Below are positions 6,548 through 13,979 of a DNA stretch of 18,763 nt, in pieces. The position numbers and the translations under genes were made by a program. The notes beneath the pieces are model-generated. The model saw only the letters and a program-made list of their open reading frames with translations, did no database searches and was not told the origin of the DNA. How positions within the stretch are numbered: the first letter of the stretch is position 1; each line of letters starts with the position of its first letter. This stretch comes from Eggerthellaceae bacterium. GTDB lineage: Bacteria > Actinomycetota > Coriobacteriia > Coriobacteriales > Eggerthellaceae. The stretch covers positions 1 through 18,763 of the forward strand of contig CAAEDC010000051.1 of NCBI GenBank assembly GCA_900754495.1, given 5' to 3'.

Positions 6548-7966
6548 ATGGATATCATCCAGATCATCAACGACATCGATGACGTCGTCTGGGGCGTGCC
6601 GATGATCGTCGTCTTGCTGGGATCGCATCTGTACCTGACGATCCGCACGCGCTTCATCCAGCGCAAGCTGGGCACCGCCATCAAGCTTTCCGTCACGAAG
6701 GATCCCGACGCGCCGGGCGACATCAGCCAGTTCGGCGCGCTCGCGACCGCGCTCTCGGCGACCATCGGAACGGGCAACATCGTCGGCGTCGGGACGGCGG
6801 TCCTCGCGGGCGGTCCGGGCGCGGTGTTCTGGATGTGGCTCACCGGCGTGTTCGGCATCGCGACGAAGTACGCCGAGACCTATGCGGCGGTGAAGTTCCG
6901 CGTGCGCGACCACAACGGCAACATGCTGGGCGGCGCCATGTACGCGTGGCGGCGCGCCTACGAGCGCAAAGACGGCAGCTGCCCCTGGTGGGCGATGCTG
7001 GGAGCCGGCGCGTTCGCCCTGTTCGCCGCCGTGGCGGCGCTGGGCACCGGTTCGGCGGTGCAGTCCAACGCCATGGTCAACATCATCCAGGCCACCGTGC
7101 CGGATGTCCCGTCGTGGCTGCTCGGCGCGATCGTCGTGGTGCTGGTGGCGCTGGTCGTGTTCGGCAGCGTCCAGCTCATCGCCCGCGTCTGCGAGAAGCT
7201 CGTGCCGATCATGGCGTTTCTGTACCTGGTCGGCTGCATCGTCATCCTGGCGATGAACGGCCAGTACATCATCCCCGCGCTCGAGACGATCGTGCGCTGC
7301 GCCTTCACGGGCGAGGCGGTGTTCGGCGGCGCGATCGGCAGCGGCCTCATGGTGGCGCTGCAGTTCGGCTGCGCGCGCGGCCTGTTCTCCAACGAGTCCG
7401 GCTTGGGCTCCGCCTCCATCGTCGCCGCCGCGGCATCCACCCGCAACCCGGCGCGCCAGGCGCTCGTCGCCATGACGGGCACGTTCTGGAGCACGGTCAT
7501 CATCTGCGCCATCACGGGTGTCGTGCTCGTGTCGACGATGATGGCGCATCCCGACATCGTCACGTCCGGCACGCTGGTGGAGGGCGTCGACCTCACCACC
7601 GCCGCGTTCTCGGCGATACCCGTGGTGGGCATGCCGGTCCTGGTGGTGGGCATGGTGACGTTCGCCTACTCGACGATCCTGGGCTGGTCGTACTATGGCA
7701 GCCGCTGCGTCTCCTACCTGCTCGGCAAGCACGCCGTCCGTCCCTACCAGGTCCTCTACGTGCTGATGGCGTTCCTCGGCGCGGTGGGCGTGGGCAACGT
7801 CGCGTGGACCATCTCCGACATCGGCAACGCGCTCATGGCGCTGCCCAACATCATCGTGGTGCTGCTCCTGTCCGGCCTGATCGCGCGCGAGACGAAGCAT
7901 TACGTCTGGGACGGCAACCTCGACGAGCATTCCAACGACGAGATCCCGACCGTCGAATCGAAGTAG
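6548..7966 (+). CDS. Alanine/glycine:cation symporter (AGCS) family protein
   Basis: A 472-residue sodium-coupled amino acid symporter of the AGCS family, located in the cytoplasmic membrane. The family signature is clear near residues 75-120: ATIGTGNIVGVGTAVLAGG, then GAVFWMWLTGVFGIATKYAE. Later conserved pieces include GCARGLFSNESGLGSA and FAYSTILGWSYYG. About ten hydrophobic segments are visible, and the first follows MDIIQIINDIDDVVWGVPMI as in other members. The length is normal and the C-terminus is acidic. The start follows AAGGGA at 6535-6540, 7 nt before the ATG. Alanine or glycine uptake with Na+ is the usual family activity; the exact substrate is not readable here. It appears to be a single-gene unit with its own -10 box. 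Confidence 0.94.
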   Translation: MDIIQIINDIDDVVWGVPMIVVLLGSHLYLTIRTRFIQRKLGTAIKLSVTKDPDAPGDISQFGALATALSATIGTGNIVGVGTAVLAGGPGAVFWMWLTGVFGIATKYAETYAAVKFRVRDHNGNMLGGAMYAWRRAYERKDGSCPWWAMLGAGAFALFAAVAALGTGSAVQSNAMVNIIQATVPDVPSWLLGAIVVVLVALVVFGSVQLIARVCEKLVPIMAFLYLVGCIVILAMNGQYIIPALETIVRCAFTGEAVFGGAIGSGLMVALQFGCARGLFSNESGLGSASIVAAAASTRNPARQALVAMTGTFWSTVIICAITGVVLVSTMMAHPDIVTSGTLVEGVDLTTAAFSAIPVVGMPVLVVGMVTFAYSTILGWSYYGSRCVSYLLGKHAVRPYQVLYVLMAFLGAVGVGNVAWTISDIGNALMALPNIIVVLLLSGLIARETKHYVWDGNLDEHSNDEIPTVESK

Positions 7967-8018
7967 CGCGGGCGCGCAGCCGGCGGCGTGCGGTAGCAGA
8001 ACGCCGGCGGGCGGCGTC

Positions 8019-8033
8019 TGTGCGCATCGCACA
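8019..8033. promoter_or_regulatory. Palindrome TGTGCG-CAT-CGCACA
   Basis: Perfect 6 bp arms with a 3 bp centre, 53 bp after the AGCS stop codon and followed by AAAATGATTT. There is no U-tract on the plus strand, so an operator for the following gene is as likely as a weak terminator. Confidence 0.35.
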
Positions 8034-8065
8034 AAATGATTTCCACATGCTGTGCTCCGCGCAGA

Positions 8066-8094
8066 GTGACCCTGTTTTGCGCCGCATCTACAAT
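8066..8094 (+). promoter_or_regulatory. Weak candidate promoter for the OFA-family carrier
   Basis: GTGACC (8066-8071) and TACAAT (8089-8094) are 17 bp apart. The -10 matches consensus at five of six bases; the -35 is poor. It lies between two palindromes (8019-8033 and 8149-8169). Confidence 0.3.
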
Positions 8095-8148
8095 CGCATC
8101 AAGCTCTCTTGGACTCGCGAGCCTCTACAAACGAGAGAACCGAAATTG

Positions 8149-8169
8149 AAGCGCATGGTGCATGCGCTT
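8149..8169. promoter_or_regulatory. Perfect 9 bp palindrome upstream of the OFA-family carrier
   Basis: AAGCGCATG (8149-8157) and CATGCGCTT (8161-8169) are exact inverse complements around GTG. With no U-tract and a position in the 5' region of the carrier gene, it could be an operator or a leader hairpin. Confidence 0.45.
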
Positions 8170-8260
8170 GGGTTGTCGTCTGCAAAACAGCTGGTCAAGC
8201 CGAAAAAGGGCGGCTCGACGAGCTGTTGGAAGGCGGACGGCTTCGTCATGGGAGGGTTTA

Positions 8261-9520
8261 ATGAATCAATCAGGAGTTTCCCGTTATGCGAGGCTGGTAG
8301 CGGCCTCGCTCATCATGATCTGCACGGGCATCATCTACATGTGGAGCGTGTTCAACGCCGGCGTGAGCGCGGCGCTTCCGGGCATGACGCCCACCGACGT
8401 GTCCGACTTCGCGTTCACGTCGTCGGTCATGATCACGCTGTTCTCGTTCGGCGCCCTGTGCGGCGGCAAGCTGCAGGACAAGTTCGGTCCCAAGATCGTC
8501 ATCATCATCGGTTCCATCTTCTTCGGCATCGGCGTGTTCCTCACGTCGTTCACGATCGATATGGGTCCCATCCCCACGTGGTTGACGTTCGGCGTGATCG
8601 GCGGTTTCGCGGTGGGTTGCACCTATAACTCCGCGATCCCCTGCATCCAGAAGTGGTTCCCCGACAAGATCAATGTGTGCATGGGCATCATCGTGTGCTG
8701 CTTCGGTCTGGCTTCCGTGGTCTTTACGCCGCTTGCCCAGATGCTGATGGACGGCATGGGCGTGCGCACTACGTTCCAGATCCTGGGCGTCGTGTTCGCC
8801 GTCGTGTGCCTGTTGGCTTCCATCCTCATCAAGAATCCCGAGCCCGGCTGGCTGCCCGAGGGTTACGTTCCTGCTGAGAGCAAATCCAATATCGCGCAGG
8901 AGCAGGTGCCGTTCAGCAAGGCCATCAAGACTCCTCAGATCTGGATCATCTTTCTCACCTACTGGTTCATCACCGCTGGATTCTTCTCGATCAACCCCAT
9001 TCTGCGCCAGCTGGGCATGGCCCGCGGACTCGAGGTCGATCTTGCCAACGGCATCGTCATGGCGTGCGGTTTGGGTTTGGCTGTCGGACGCTTCTTCGTG
9101 CCGTTCGTGGTGAACGCCATCAACAGCCGTCATAAGACCGCCCTCGGCCTTGCCGCCCTCGTGCTGGTCGTTTCCATCGCCTTGATCTTCACGCCCGGCA
9201 TCGCCTTCATGGTGCTGGTGTTCTGCTTGGCCGCCTTCTCGGGCGCCCCGGGTGCCATCTATCCCGCTTGGACGGCTGAGAATTTCGGCCTCGCGAACAA
9301 CGGCGCCAACTACGGTTTCGTCATGTGCGGCATCGGTCTGTCCTCCCTGGTTTCGTTCCGTCTGGTCAACCAGGTGATCGCGCCGATGTTCGGCGGCCTG
9401 TCCGAGACTGGCGTCGCGGTCAACACCGAGTTGTACTTCATCGTTTCCGCCGTGTTCGCCGTCGTGTCCGTCGCGCTGCTCCTTGCCTTCAAGACCTACA
9501 AGGAGAACAAGGCCGAATAG
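8261..9520 (+). CDS. OFA-family MFS transporter (oxalate/formate antiporter-like)
   Basis: A 419-residue, roughly 12-helix permease. The N-terminus (RYARLVAASLIMICTGIIY, then MWSVFN) and CIQKWFPDKINVCMGI near residue 130 fit the OFA subfamily, whose members exchange small carboxylates such as oxalate and formate. A central loop of about 30 residues (around PEPGWLPEGYVPAESKSN) separates the two halves; the second half contains GLAVGRFFVPF and APGAIYPAWTAENFGLANNGANYG. The length is normal. The start is set by GGGAGG (8250-8255), 5 nt before the ATG; the frame upstream lacks a better start. It stands alone between its 293 bp upstream region and tandem terminators. Oxalate or formate transport should not be assumed: anaerobic Actinobacteria carry many members, and the true substrate is unknown. 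Confidence 0.92.
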   Translation: MNQSGVSRYARLVAASLIMICTGIIYMWSVFNAGVSAALPGMTPTDVSDFAFTSSVMITLFSFGALCGGKLQDKFGPKIVIIIGSIFFGIGVFLTSFTIDMGPIPTWLTFGVIGGFAVGCTYNSAIPCIQKWFPDKINVCMGIIVCCFGLASVVFTPLAQMLMDGMGVRTTFQILGVVFAVVCLLASILIKNPEPGWLPEGYVPAESKSNIAQEQVPFSKAIKTPQIWIIFLTYWFITAGFFSINPILRQLGMARGLEVDLANGIVMACGLGLAVGRFFVPFVVNAINSRHKTALGLAALVLVVSIALIFTPGIAFMVLVFCLAAFSGAPGAIYPAWTAENFGLANNGANYGFVMCGIGLSSLVSFRLVNQVIAPMFGGLSETGVAVNTELYFIVSAVFAVVSVALLLAFKTYKENKAE

Positions 9521-9650
9521 CCCGAGACGCCGATCGGCTTCGGCGAGGGCGCTTCCCCTTCCGGCCGGGTGAACGCGCGAGCATGGTCGTGCCACGGCCG
9601 TGCGAGCGCCGACCGGAAAGCGGCGCCACCCGAATTCCGCGGTGCAGATT

Positions 9651-9678
9651 CGCGAAGGCACCCTCCTTACCCTTCGCG
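9651..9678 (+). terminator. First hairpin of a tandem terminator
   Basis: CGCGAAGG (9651-9658) and CCTTCGCG (9671-9678) form a perfect 8 bp stem with a 12 nt loop, followed by GTTTG. It is weak alone but sits 7 bp ahead of a strong terminator. Confidence 0.45.
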
Positions 9679-9685
9679 GTTTGCA

Positions 9686-9730
9686 AGCCCCCGAGGGATC
9701 CTCTCCCCAGGATCCTCCGGGGGCTGTTTT
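9686..9730 (+). terminator. Strong intrinsic terminator after the OFA-family carrier
   Basis: A 17 bp stem with two internal non-Watson-Crick positions (9686-9702 with 9709-9725), a 6 nt loop and a following GTTTT. The arms begin AGCCCCCG and end CGGGGGCT. It lies 166 bp after the stop codon and just before the promoter of the next gene. Confidence 0.85.
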
Positions 9731-9748
9731 GGTTTCAAGGGGATGGGG

Positions 9749-9754
9749 TATGAT
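9749..9754 (+). promoter_or_regulatory. Candidate -10 element placing transcription start at the ATG (leaderless)
   Basis: TATGAT preceded by GGGG ends 6 nt before the ATG at 9761, so transcription would be expected to begin at or within a base or two of the start codon. No ribosome-binding site is visible before this ATG, which fits a leaderless message. Confidence 0.5.
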
Positions 9755-9760
9755 GGGCCC

Positions 9761-11374
9761 ATGGGAAAACGACGCAACAACAAATCGGCAGGCGCCCGCG
9801 GCGGCTACGGATCGCTGCGCGACATGCTGCACGAGGACGAGGGGACGCGCGGTGAGGGCGCATCTGCTAAGGGCGGATCCGGCAAGGGCAGAAAGAAGGC
9901 GCGTGGAACGTCGCGGCGGGAGGGGTCGCACCCGGGCGGCGCCGCCGACCCCAGGCGCGGGGGTTCCGCTTCGGACTCTTCCGTGAACGTGCCCGCTCCT
10001 TTGACGGGCGATGCCCATATGCGCATCGCGATCATCGGCGGGGGAGCGGCGGGGCTGGCTGCGGCGGTCGCCGCGGCGCGCAAGCTGGGGGAGCGCGGGC
10101 TGCATGAGGCGGCGGGCGTCGTCGTCTTCGAGGCGGACGAGCGCGTCGGCCGCTCCATCCTGGCGACCGGCAACGGGCGATGCAACTTCTCCAACAGCAG
10201 CGTCGACGCCTCTCTTTACCGCAATCCCGAGTTCGTCGCGGATGCGCTTCGCGCATTGGCCGATGACGGTGCCGCGCGCCTGAAGGCGCGGGGGCTCGCG
10301 TGCGATCCCGGTGAGGATCCCGTCCTGCGCTTCTTCGAGGATCTCGGGCTGGCGTGGCGCGAGGAGGGCGAGGGCCGGCTGTACCCCGCGACGGGCAAGG
10401 CCTCGACGGTGGTCGACGTGCTGCGCGCCGCGGCGGCGGACGCGGGTGTGGTGGAGGCGACCGCCCGCCGCGTCGTCGCCGTCGAGCCTCCCGACGAGGA
10501 GGGCGGGCTGTTCCACCTCCGCTTCGCCGACGGATCGATCGAACATGCCGCCGCCGTGATCGTGACGGTGGGCGGCAAGCATGCGCTCGGGGGTTCGGAT
10601 CGCAGCGGATGCGGCCCCTCCGCCGCGGCATCCCTGCTGCCCGAACGCTATGCGGCCGAGCCGACCCGTCCGGCGCTCGGCCCTCTGCGCGTGCGCGAGG
10701 AAGCGCCGCGCCGGCTCGACAACATCCGCGCGCGGGTGCGCGTGCGACTGGCCGACGACGCCCCGTTCGGGATGACGAAGGCGGAGGAGCGCGGCGAGGT
10801 GCTGTTCCGCTCGTACGGCGTGTCGGGGATCTGCATCTTCAACCTGTCGCGCTTCGCCGAGCCGGGCGATGCGCTGCTCATCGATTTCCTTCCCCAGGTG
10901 GAGCGGACACGCCTCAGGCGGTACCTCGTCGAACGCGCGCGGCGGCTAGCCACGCCGAAGGGGTTCGGCGGCGGAACGCGCGCGCCGATCACCTACGAGA
11001 CGCTGCTGCGGGGGCTTCTGCTGCCCCAGATCGGCCACGCGGTGCTGGAGCAGGCGGGCCTGGACCCCCACGCTCCGCTCGATGCGGATGATCTGCCCGC
11101 GCTGGAGAGGGCCCTCTCGGAGTTCCCCCTGACCGTCGAGGGCATCGGCGACGAGCGGCAGTGCCAGGTGCTGCGCGGGGGGCTTGCCGTCGAGACGTTC
11201 GATCCGCGTACGATGGAATCGCGGCTCGATGCGGGCTTGTTCGCCGCGGGCGAGGCGCTCGACATCGACGCCCCGTGCGGCGGATACAACCTCCACTGGG
11301 CCTGGGCGAGCGGCCTCATCGCCGGTGCGGCGGCCGCGAGGTGCATCGCCGATCGCGGCGCAGAGCATGAGTGA
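9761..11374 (+). CDS. HI0933/YhiN-type NAD(P)/FAD-dependent oxidoreductase
   Basis: A 537-residue flavoprotein of the COG2081 family (also called BaiN-like), of largely unsettled function. The FAD-binding Rossmann motif is MRIAIIGGGAAGLAAA (87-102), followed by the family signature GNGRCNFSN (137-145). The C-terminal end GGYNLHWAWASGLIAG is also characteristic. The first 86 residues form an extension rich in Gly, Arg, Lys and Ser that is not part of the usual fold, with a short ordered-looking piece, YGSLRDMLHEDE, near residue 16. A start at the internal ATG 10019 would give the normal family length, but it has no clear ribosome site, whereas the -10 box at 9749 fits leaderless translation from 9761. 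I keep 9761 with moderate confidence. The gene stands alone and converges with hicB, 19 bp between the two stops. A role in bile acid metabolism should not be inferred from the BaiN name. Confidence 0.85.
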   Translation: MGKRRNNKSAGARGGYGSLRDMLHEDEGTRGEGASAKGGSGKGRKKARGTSRREGSHPGGAADPRRGGSASDSSVNVPAPLTGDAHMRIAIIGGGAAGLAAAVAAARKLGERGLHEAAGVVVFEADERVGRSILATGNGRCNFSNSSVDASLYRNPEFVADALRALADDGAARLKARGLACDPGEDPVLRFFEDLGLAWREEGEGRLYPATGKASTVVDVLRAAAADAGVVEATARRVVAVEPPDEEGGLFHLRFADGSIEHAAAVIVTVGGKHALGGSDRSGCGPSAAASLLPERYAAEPTRPALGPLRVREEAPRRLDNIRARVRVRLADDAPFGMTKAEERGEVLFRSYGVSGICIFNLSRFAEPGDALLIDFLPQVERTRLRRYLVERARRLATPKGFGGGTRAPITYETLLRGLLLPQIGHAVLEQAGLDPHAPLDADDLPALERALSEFPLTVEGIGDERQCQVLRGGLAVETFDPRTMESRLDAGLFAAGEALDIDAPCGGYNLHWAWASGLIAGAAAARCIADRGAEHE

Positions 11375-11393
11375 TGCGGCTGGATGACGCCGC

Positions 11394-11840
11394 CTAAGCG
11401 CGGGCGTGCTCCTTCTTGGGTCTGCCGGCTTTGGGTTGCTCGGCGATGCGGGCATCGACCGAATAGCCGGTCACCCATGTCCTGCCATCCAGCTCGAGCG
11501 TTTCCAACTGACCCGAGGAGACCATCTGGCTCACCCGCCCGCGCGTCACGCCGAGTCGTCGAGCTGCTTCCGCCATGGTCATGCGCGGCACGGTTTCTAT
11601 CCCGGCGCTCACCGCGACCACCATGTTCTCCCCTCCGTTGCGCGGAGCGTTTCCAAACGTCGCTTCGGGAAAGGGGAGGTTCCGCATGGCGCGATGCTCC
11701 ATTTCGAGTTGCAGCCAATCCGCGGCCATCTCGGCCACCTCCCGCATATCGCGGCCCTGGGTGCCGCCGTCCATATCGTAGGGGACGGCGAGCAGCATCC
11801 CGTCGTCTTCGAAAACTTCGAATTCATACACGTGAAGCAT
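11394..11840 (-). CDS. hicB: HicB-type antitoxin with C-terminal helix-turn-helix
   Basis: A 148-residue protein. The N-terminal part (MLHVYEFEVFEDDGMLLAVP, then continuing to MREVAEMAADWLQLEM, residues 1-47) has the layout of the HicB partial RNase H-like fold: paired strands with an acidic turn, then a helix. HicB antitoxins neutralise the toxin and repress their own operon. Residues about 87-132 carry a DNA-binding motif, MTMAEAARRLGVTRGRVSQM followed by VSSGQLETLELDGRTWV. This resembles an excisionase-like helix-turn-helix more than the usual ribbon-helix-helix or Xre domain. The tail is basic (GRPKKEHARA). It follows hicA by 42 bp with AAAAGGA as ribosome site. Without its neighbour this would be called only a DNA-binding protein; the adjacent HicA-like gene supports the HicB call. 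Confidence 0.82.
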   Translation of the reverse strand: MLHVYEFEVFEDDGMLLAVPYDMDGGTQGRDMREVAEMAADWLQLEMEHRAMRNLPFPEATFGNAPRNGGENMVVAVSAGIETVPRMTMAEAARRLGVTRGRVSQMVSSGQLETLELDGRTWVTGYSVDARIAEQPKAGRPKKEHARA

Positions 11841-11882
11841 ATCCGCGTCCTTTTCTCTTGCGGCTCGATAGGATCGGTGCGT

Positions 11883-12059
11883 CTATTTCAGCCCAGCCTG
11901 CTTTTTCATCAGTTCGAAAAGCCTGTCGTTTATCTCCTTGTGGCGTTCGATCACCGTCCAGCGCCCGTCAGGGTGCTCGTAGCGGTCGTGCCGCGTGCCG
12001 CCCTTGTTGACGAATCCATGCGAAGTGAAGAACTTCACCACCTGCCTTCGACTCACCAT
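11883..12059 (-). CDS. hicA: HicA-type mRNA interferase toxin
   Basis: A 58-residue protein, the usual size of HicA, a small double-stranded-RNA-binding-fold ribonuclease that cleaves mRNA when freed from HicB. It reads MVSRRQVVKFFTSHGFVNKG, then GTRHDRYEHPDGRWTVIERH and KEINDRLFELMKKQAGLK. The pattern of helix, G-[ST]-x-H with the catalytic His (His24), a DGR turn, the xRHKEI strand and a terminal helix ending in KQAGLK is that of HicA. The first of the two commonly paired histidines is Arg23 here. The ATG follows a strong AGGAGG (8 nt spacing) and a near-consensus promoter. It is short enough that ORF cut-offs of 60 residues miss it. Toxicity is inferred from the family. Confidence 0.85.
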   Translation of the reverse strand: MVSRRQVVKFFTSHGFVNKGGTRHDRYEHPDGRWTVIERHKEINDRLFELMKKQAGLK

Positions 12060-12076
12060 GGGGCAGCGCCTCCTAA

Positions 12077-12105
12077 ATTATAAACATAAGTTTAGTAAAC
12101 CGCAA
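12077..12105 (-). promoter_or_regulatory. hicAB promoter
   Basis: On the minus strand TTGCGG (12105-12100) and TATAAT (12082-12077) are separated by exactly 17 bp, 17 bp before the hicA ATG. This is the best two-box promoter in the window and lies in a conspicuously AT-rich patch (about 12073-12155). Confidence 0.75.
12081..12100. promoter_or_regulatory. Candidate HicB operator inside the hicAB promoter
   Basis: Three alternating half-sites lie within the -35/-10 spacer: TAAAC (12081-12085), GTTTA (12090-12094) and TAAAC (12096-12100). Each neighbouring pair forms an inverted repeat, with a 4 bp or a 1 bp centre. Binding here would block RNA polymerase, as expected for HicAB autoregulation. 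Confidence 0.5.
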
Positions 12106-12180
12106 TGGAGTTCCACTGTGTGCGGCAGTATATCATACAAATGTTCGTATTTTTAGTCACGCGCTCGATCGAAGGTGGGA

Positions 12181-12186
12181 TATGAT
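12181..12186 (+). promoter_or_regulatory. Candidate -10 element for the COG2509 gene
   Basis: TATGAT preceded by GGTGGGA, 51 bp before the ATG at 12238. There is no clear -35. An imperfect palindrome (ATAC...GTAT, 12135-12150) lies upstream and could serve either divergent unit. Confidence 0.4.
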
Positions 12187-12237
12187 AGCGAAGGACAAAC
12201 AGCGGATGGGCTGATGCTGCGGAAACGGGGGAATTCC

Positions 12238-13962
12238 ATGCTTGAGGTTTCGAATGTGCGGCTGCCGCTCGATGCCGGCCTTCCCGGGCGGTTCGACCTG
12301 GTGGAGCGCGCCGCTGCGCGCGCTTTGGGCGTGAAGCCGGGCGAGATCGCCGAGGTGAGGCTGCTCAAGCGCAGCGTCGACGCGCGCAAGAAGGCCTCGG
12401 GCGACGTGCATTTCATCGCGATGCTGGGCGTGGCGCTCGAAGACGCGCGGCAGGAGGCGGATCTCCTCGGTTTGAAGAACGTCAAGGAGCACAAGCCGTA
12501 CGCCCCGCTCGAGATCCCCGCGGTCGCGCAAACGGCACGCGATGCGGAGCCGCGTCCCATCGTCGTGGGATCGGGTCCCGCGGGCTTGTTCGCGGCGCTG
12601 TGCCTGGCGCGCGCGGGGTTGCGTCCGCTGGTGCTGGAGCGCGGCGGCGACGTCGACGAGCGCCAGGCGGCCGTGGCGGCGTTCGACGCCGGCGGGCCGT
12701 TGGATGCGCGCACGAACATCCAGTTCGGAGAGGGAGGCGCCGGCACGTTCTCGGACGGCAAGCTCACCACCAACGTGAAAAGCCCGCTTCTGCCCCACGT
12801 GCTGTGCTGGTTCGTCGATGCCGGCGCGCCCGAGGAGATCCTCTGGAAGGCGAAGCCCCATATCGGAACCGACCTGCTGGTCGAGGTGGTGCGCACCCTG
12901 CGCCGTCAGATCGAGGAGGCGGGCGGCGAGGTGCGCTTCCACGCGCAGCTTGACGGCATTCGCTTCGAGGACGGCGCGGTCGCCGCGGCGCTCGTGCGCG
13001 ACACGCGCGGGAGCGGCTCGACTGGGGGACGGGACGCCGGATCCGACGCGCGATCCGGAGAGCTTGAGGAGATCCCCGCGCGCCGCATCGTGCTCGCCTG
13101 CGGGCATTCGGCGCGCGACACGTTCGAGCTGCTCTTCGACGAGGGGCTGCGCATGGAACAGAAGCCCTTCTCGATGGGCGTGCGCATCGAGCATCTCCAA
13201 CGCTCGATCGATCGCGTGCAATACGGCAAGGCGGCGGGGCATCCCGCGCTCGGCGCGGCCGACTACAAGCTCGCCGTGCACCTGCCCGACGGGCGCGGCG
13301 TGTACACGTTTTGCATGTGCCCCGGCGGCCAGGTGGTGTGCGCCGCAAGCGAGGAGGAGGGCGTGTGCGTGAACGGCATGAGCCGCTTCGCGCGCGACGG
13401 CCGCAACGCCAACAGCGCGGTGCTGGTGGGCGTGGGGCCCGAGGATTTCGATGGCGACCACCCGCTTGCGGGCGTCGAGCTGCAGCGTCGGATCGAGCAT
13501 GCGGCGTATGCGGCAGCTCTCGCCGCAGGGGGCTCGCCGTACCAGGCGCCCGCCCAGACGGTGGGGGATTTCCTGGCAGGCGAGCCCTCGACGGGGCCCG
13601 CGGCGGGCAAGCGCGCCGTGCGTCCCACCTACGCGCGTGGCGTGGCCTGGTGCGACCTGCGCGACTGCCTGCCGTCGTTCGTCGCCGACGCGATCGCTGA
13701 GGCGCTGCCGCTGCTCGACCGGCGCCTGCGCGGATTCGCCGACCCGGCGGCGGTGATGACCGGCGTCGAGGCGCGCAGCTCGAGCCCCGTGCGCATCGTG
13801 CGCGAGGACGACTTCCAAGCGCATCTGCCCCAGACGCCCGATGTGCCCAGCGGGCTCTACCCGTGCGGCGAGGGGGCGGGCTACGCCGGCGGCATCACGA
13901 GCGCCGCGATCGACGGCCTGCGCGTGGCGCTGGCGATCGCGGCCGAGCTTGCGGATCGATGA
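12238..13962 (+). CDS. COG2509-type FAD-dependent dehydrogenase (uncharacterised)
   Basis: A 574-residue flavoprotein of a widespread but functionally undefined family. Residues 1-95 form the N-terminal domain seen in the family (LLKRSVDARKKASGDVHFIA). The Rossmann FAD site is IVVGSGPAGLFAALCLARAG (108-127), followed by the hallmark FGEGGAGTFSDGKL (163-176). VLACGHSARDTFELL and a C-terminal LYPCGEGAGYAGGITSAAID are also characteristic. A Gly/Ser/Asp-rich stretch (near GSGSTGGRDAGSDARSGE) looks like a flexible insertion. The start at 12238 is preferred because family-like sequence begins with MLEVSNVRLP and GGGGG lies ahead; GTG 12175 or ATG 12214 are in-frame alternatives. It ends overlapping an ATG (ATGA) and runs into the DUF1847 gene, so the two are probably one transcript. 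Confidence 0.88.
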   Translation: MLEVSNVRLPLDAGLPGRFDLVERAAARALGVKPGEIAEVRLLKRSVDARKKASGDVHFIAMLGVALEDARQEADLLGLKNVKEHKPYAPLEIPAVAQTARDAEPRPIVVGSGPAGLFAALCLARAGLRPLVLERGGDVDERQAAVAAFDAGGPLDARTNIQFGEGGAGTFSDGKLTTNVKSPLLPHVLCWFVDAGAPEEILWKAKPHIGTDLLVEVVRTLRRQIEEAGGEVRFHAQLDGIRFEDGAVAAALVRDTRGSGSTGGRDAGSDARSGELEEIPARRIVLACGHSARDTFELLFDEGLRMEQKPFSMGVRIEHLQRSIDRVQYGKAAGHPALGAADYKLAVHLPDGRGVYTFCMCPGGQVVCAASEEEGVCVNGMSRFARDGRNANSAVLVGVGPEDFDGDHPLAGVELQRRIEHAAYAAALAAGGSPYQAPAQTVGDFLAGEPSTGPAAGKRAVRPTYARGVAWCDLRDCLPSFVADAIAEALPLLDRRLRGFADPAAVMTGVEARSSSPVRIVREDDFQAHLPQTPDVPSGLYPCGEGAGYAGGITSAAIDGLRVALAIAAELADR

Positions 13963-13979
13963 TGGAGGAGGAGCGAACC

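Noticed and set aside
11376..11393. GCGGC/GCCGC hairpin between the convergent flavoprotein and hicB genes as a bidirectional terminator
   Set aside because: The stem is only 5 bp with no U-tract on either strand.
13959..13979. DUF1847 start at ATG 13959 or 13962 overlapping the upstream stop
   Set aside because: The GGAGGAGG at 13964-13971 lies inside that extension and is ideally spaced for ATG 13980.
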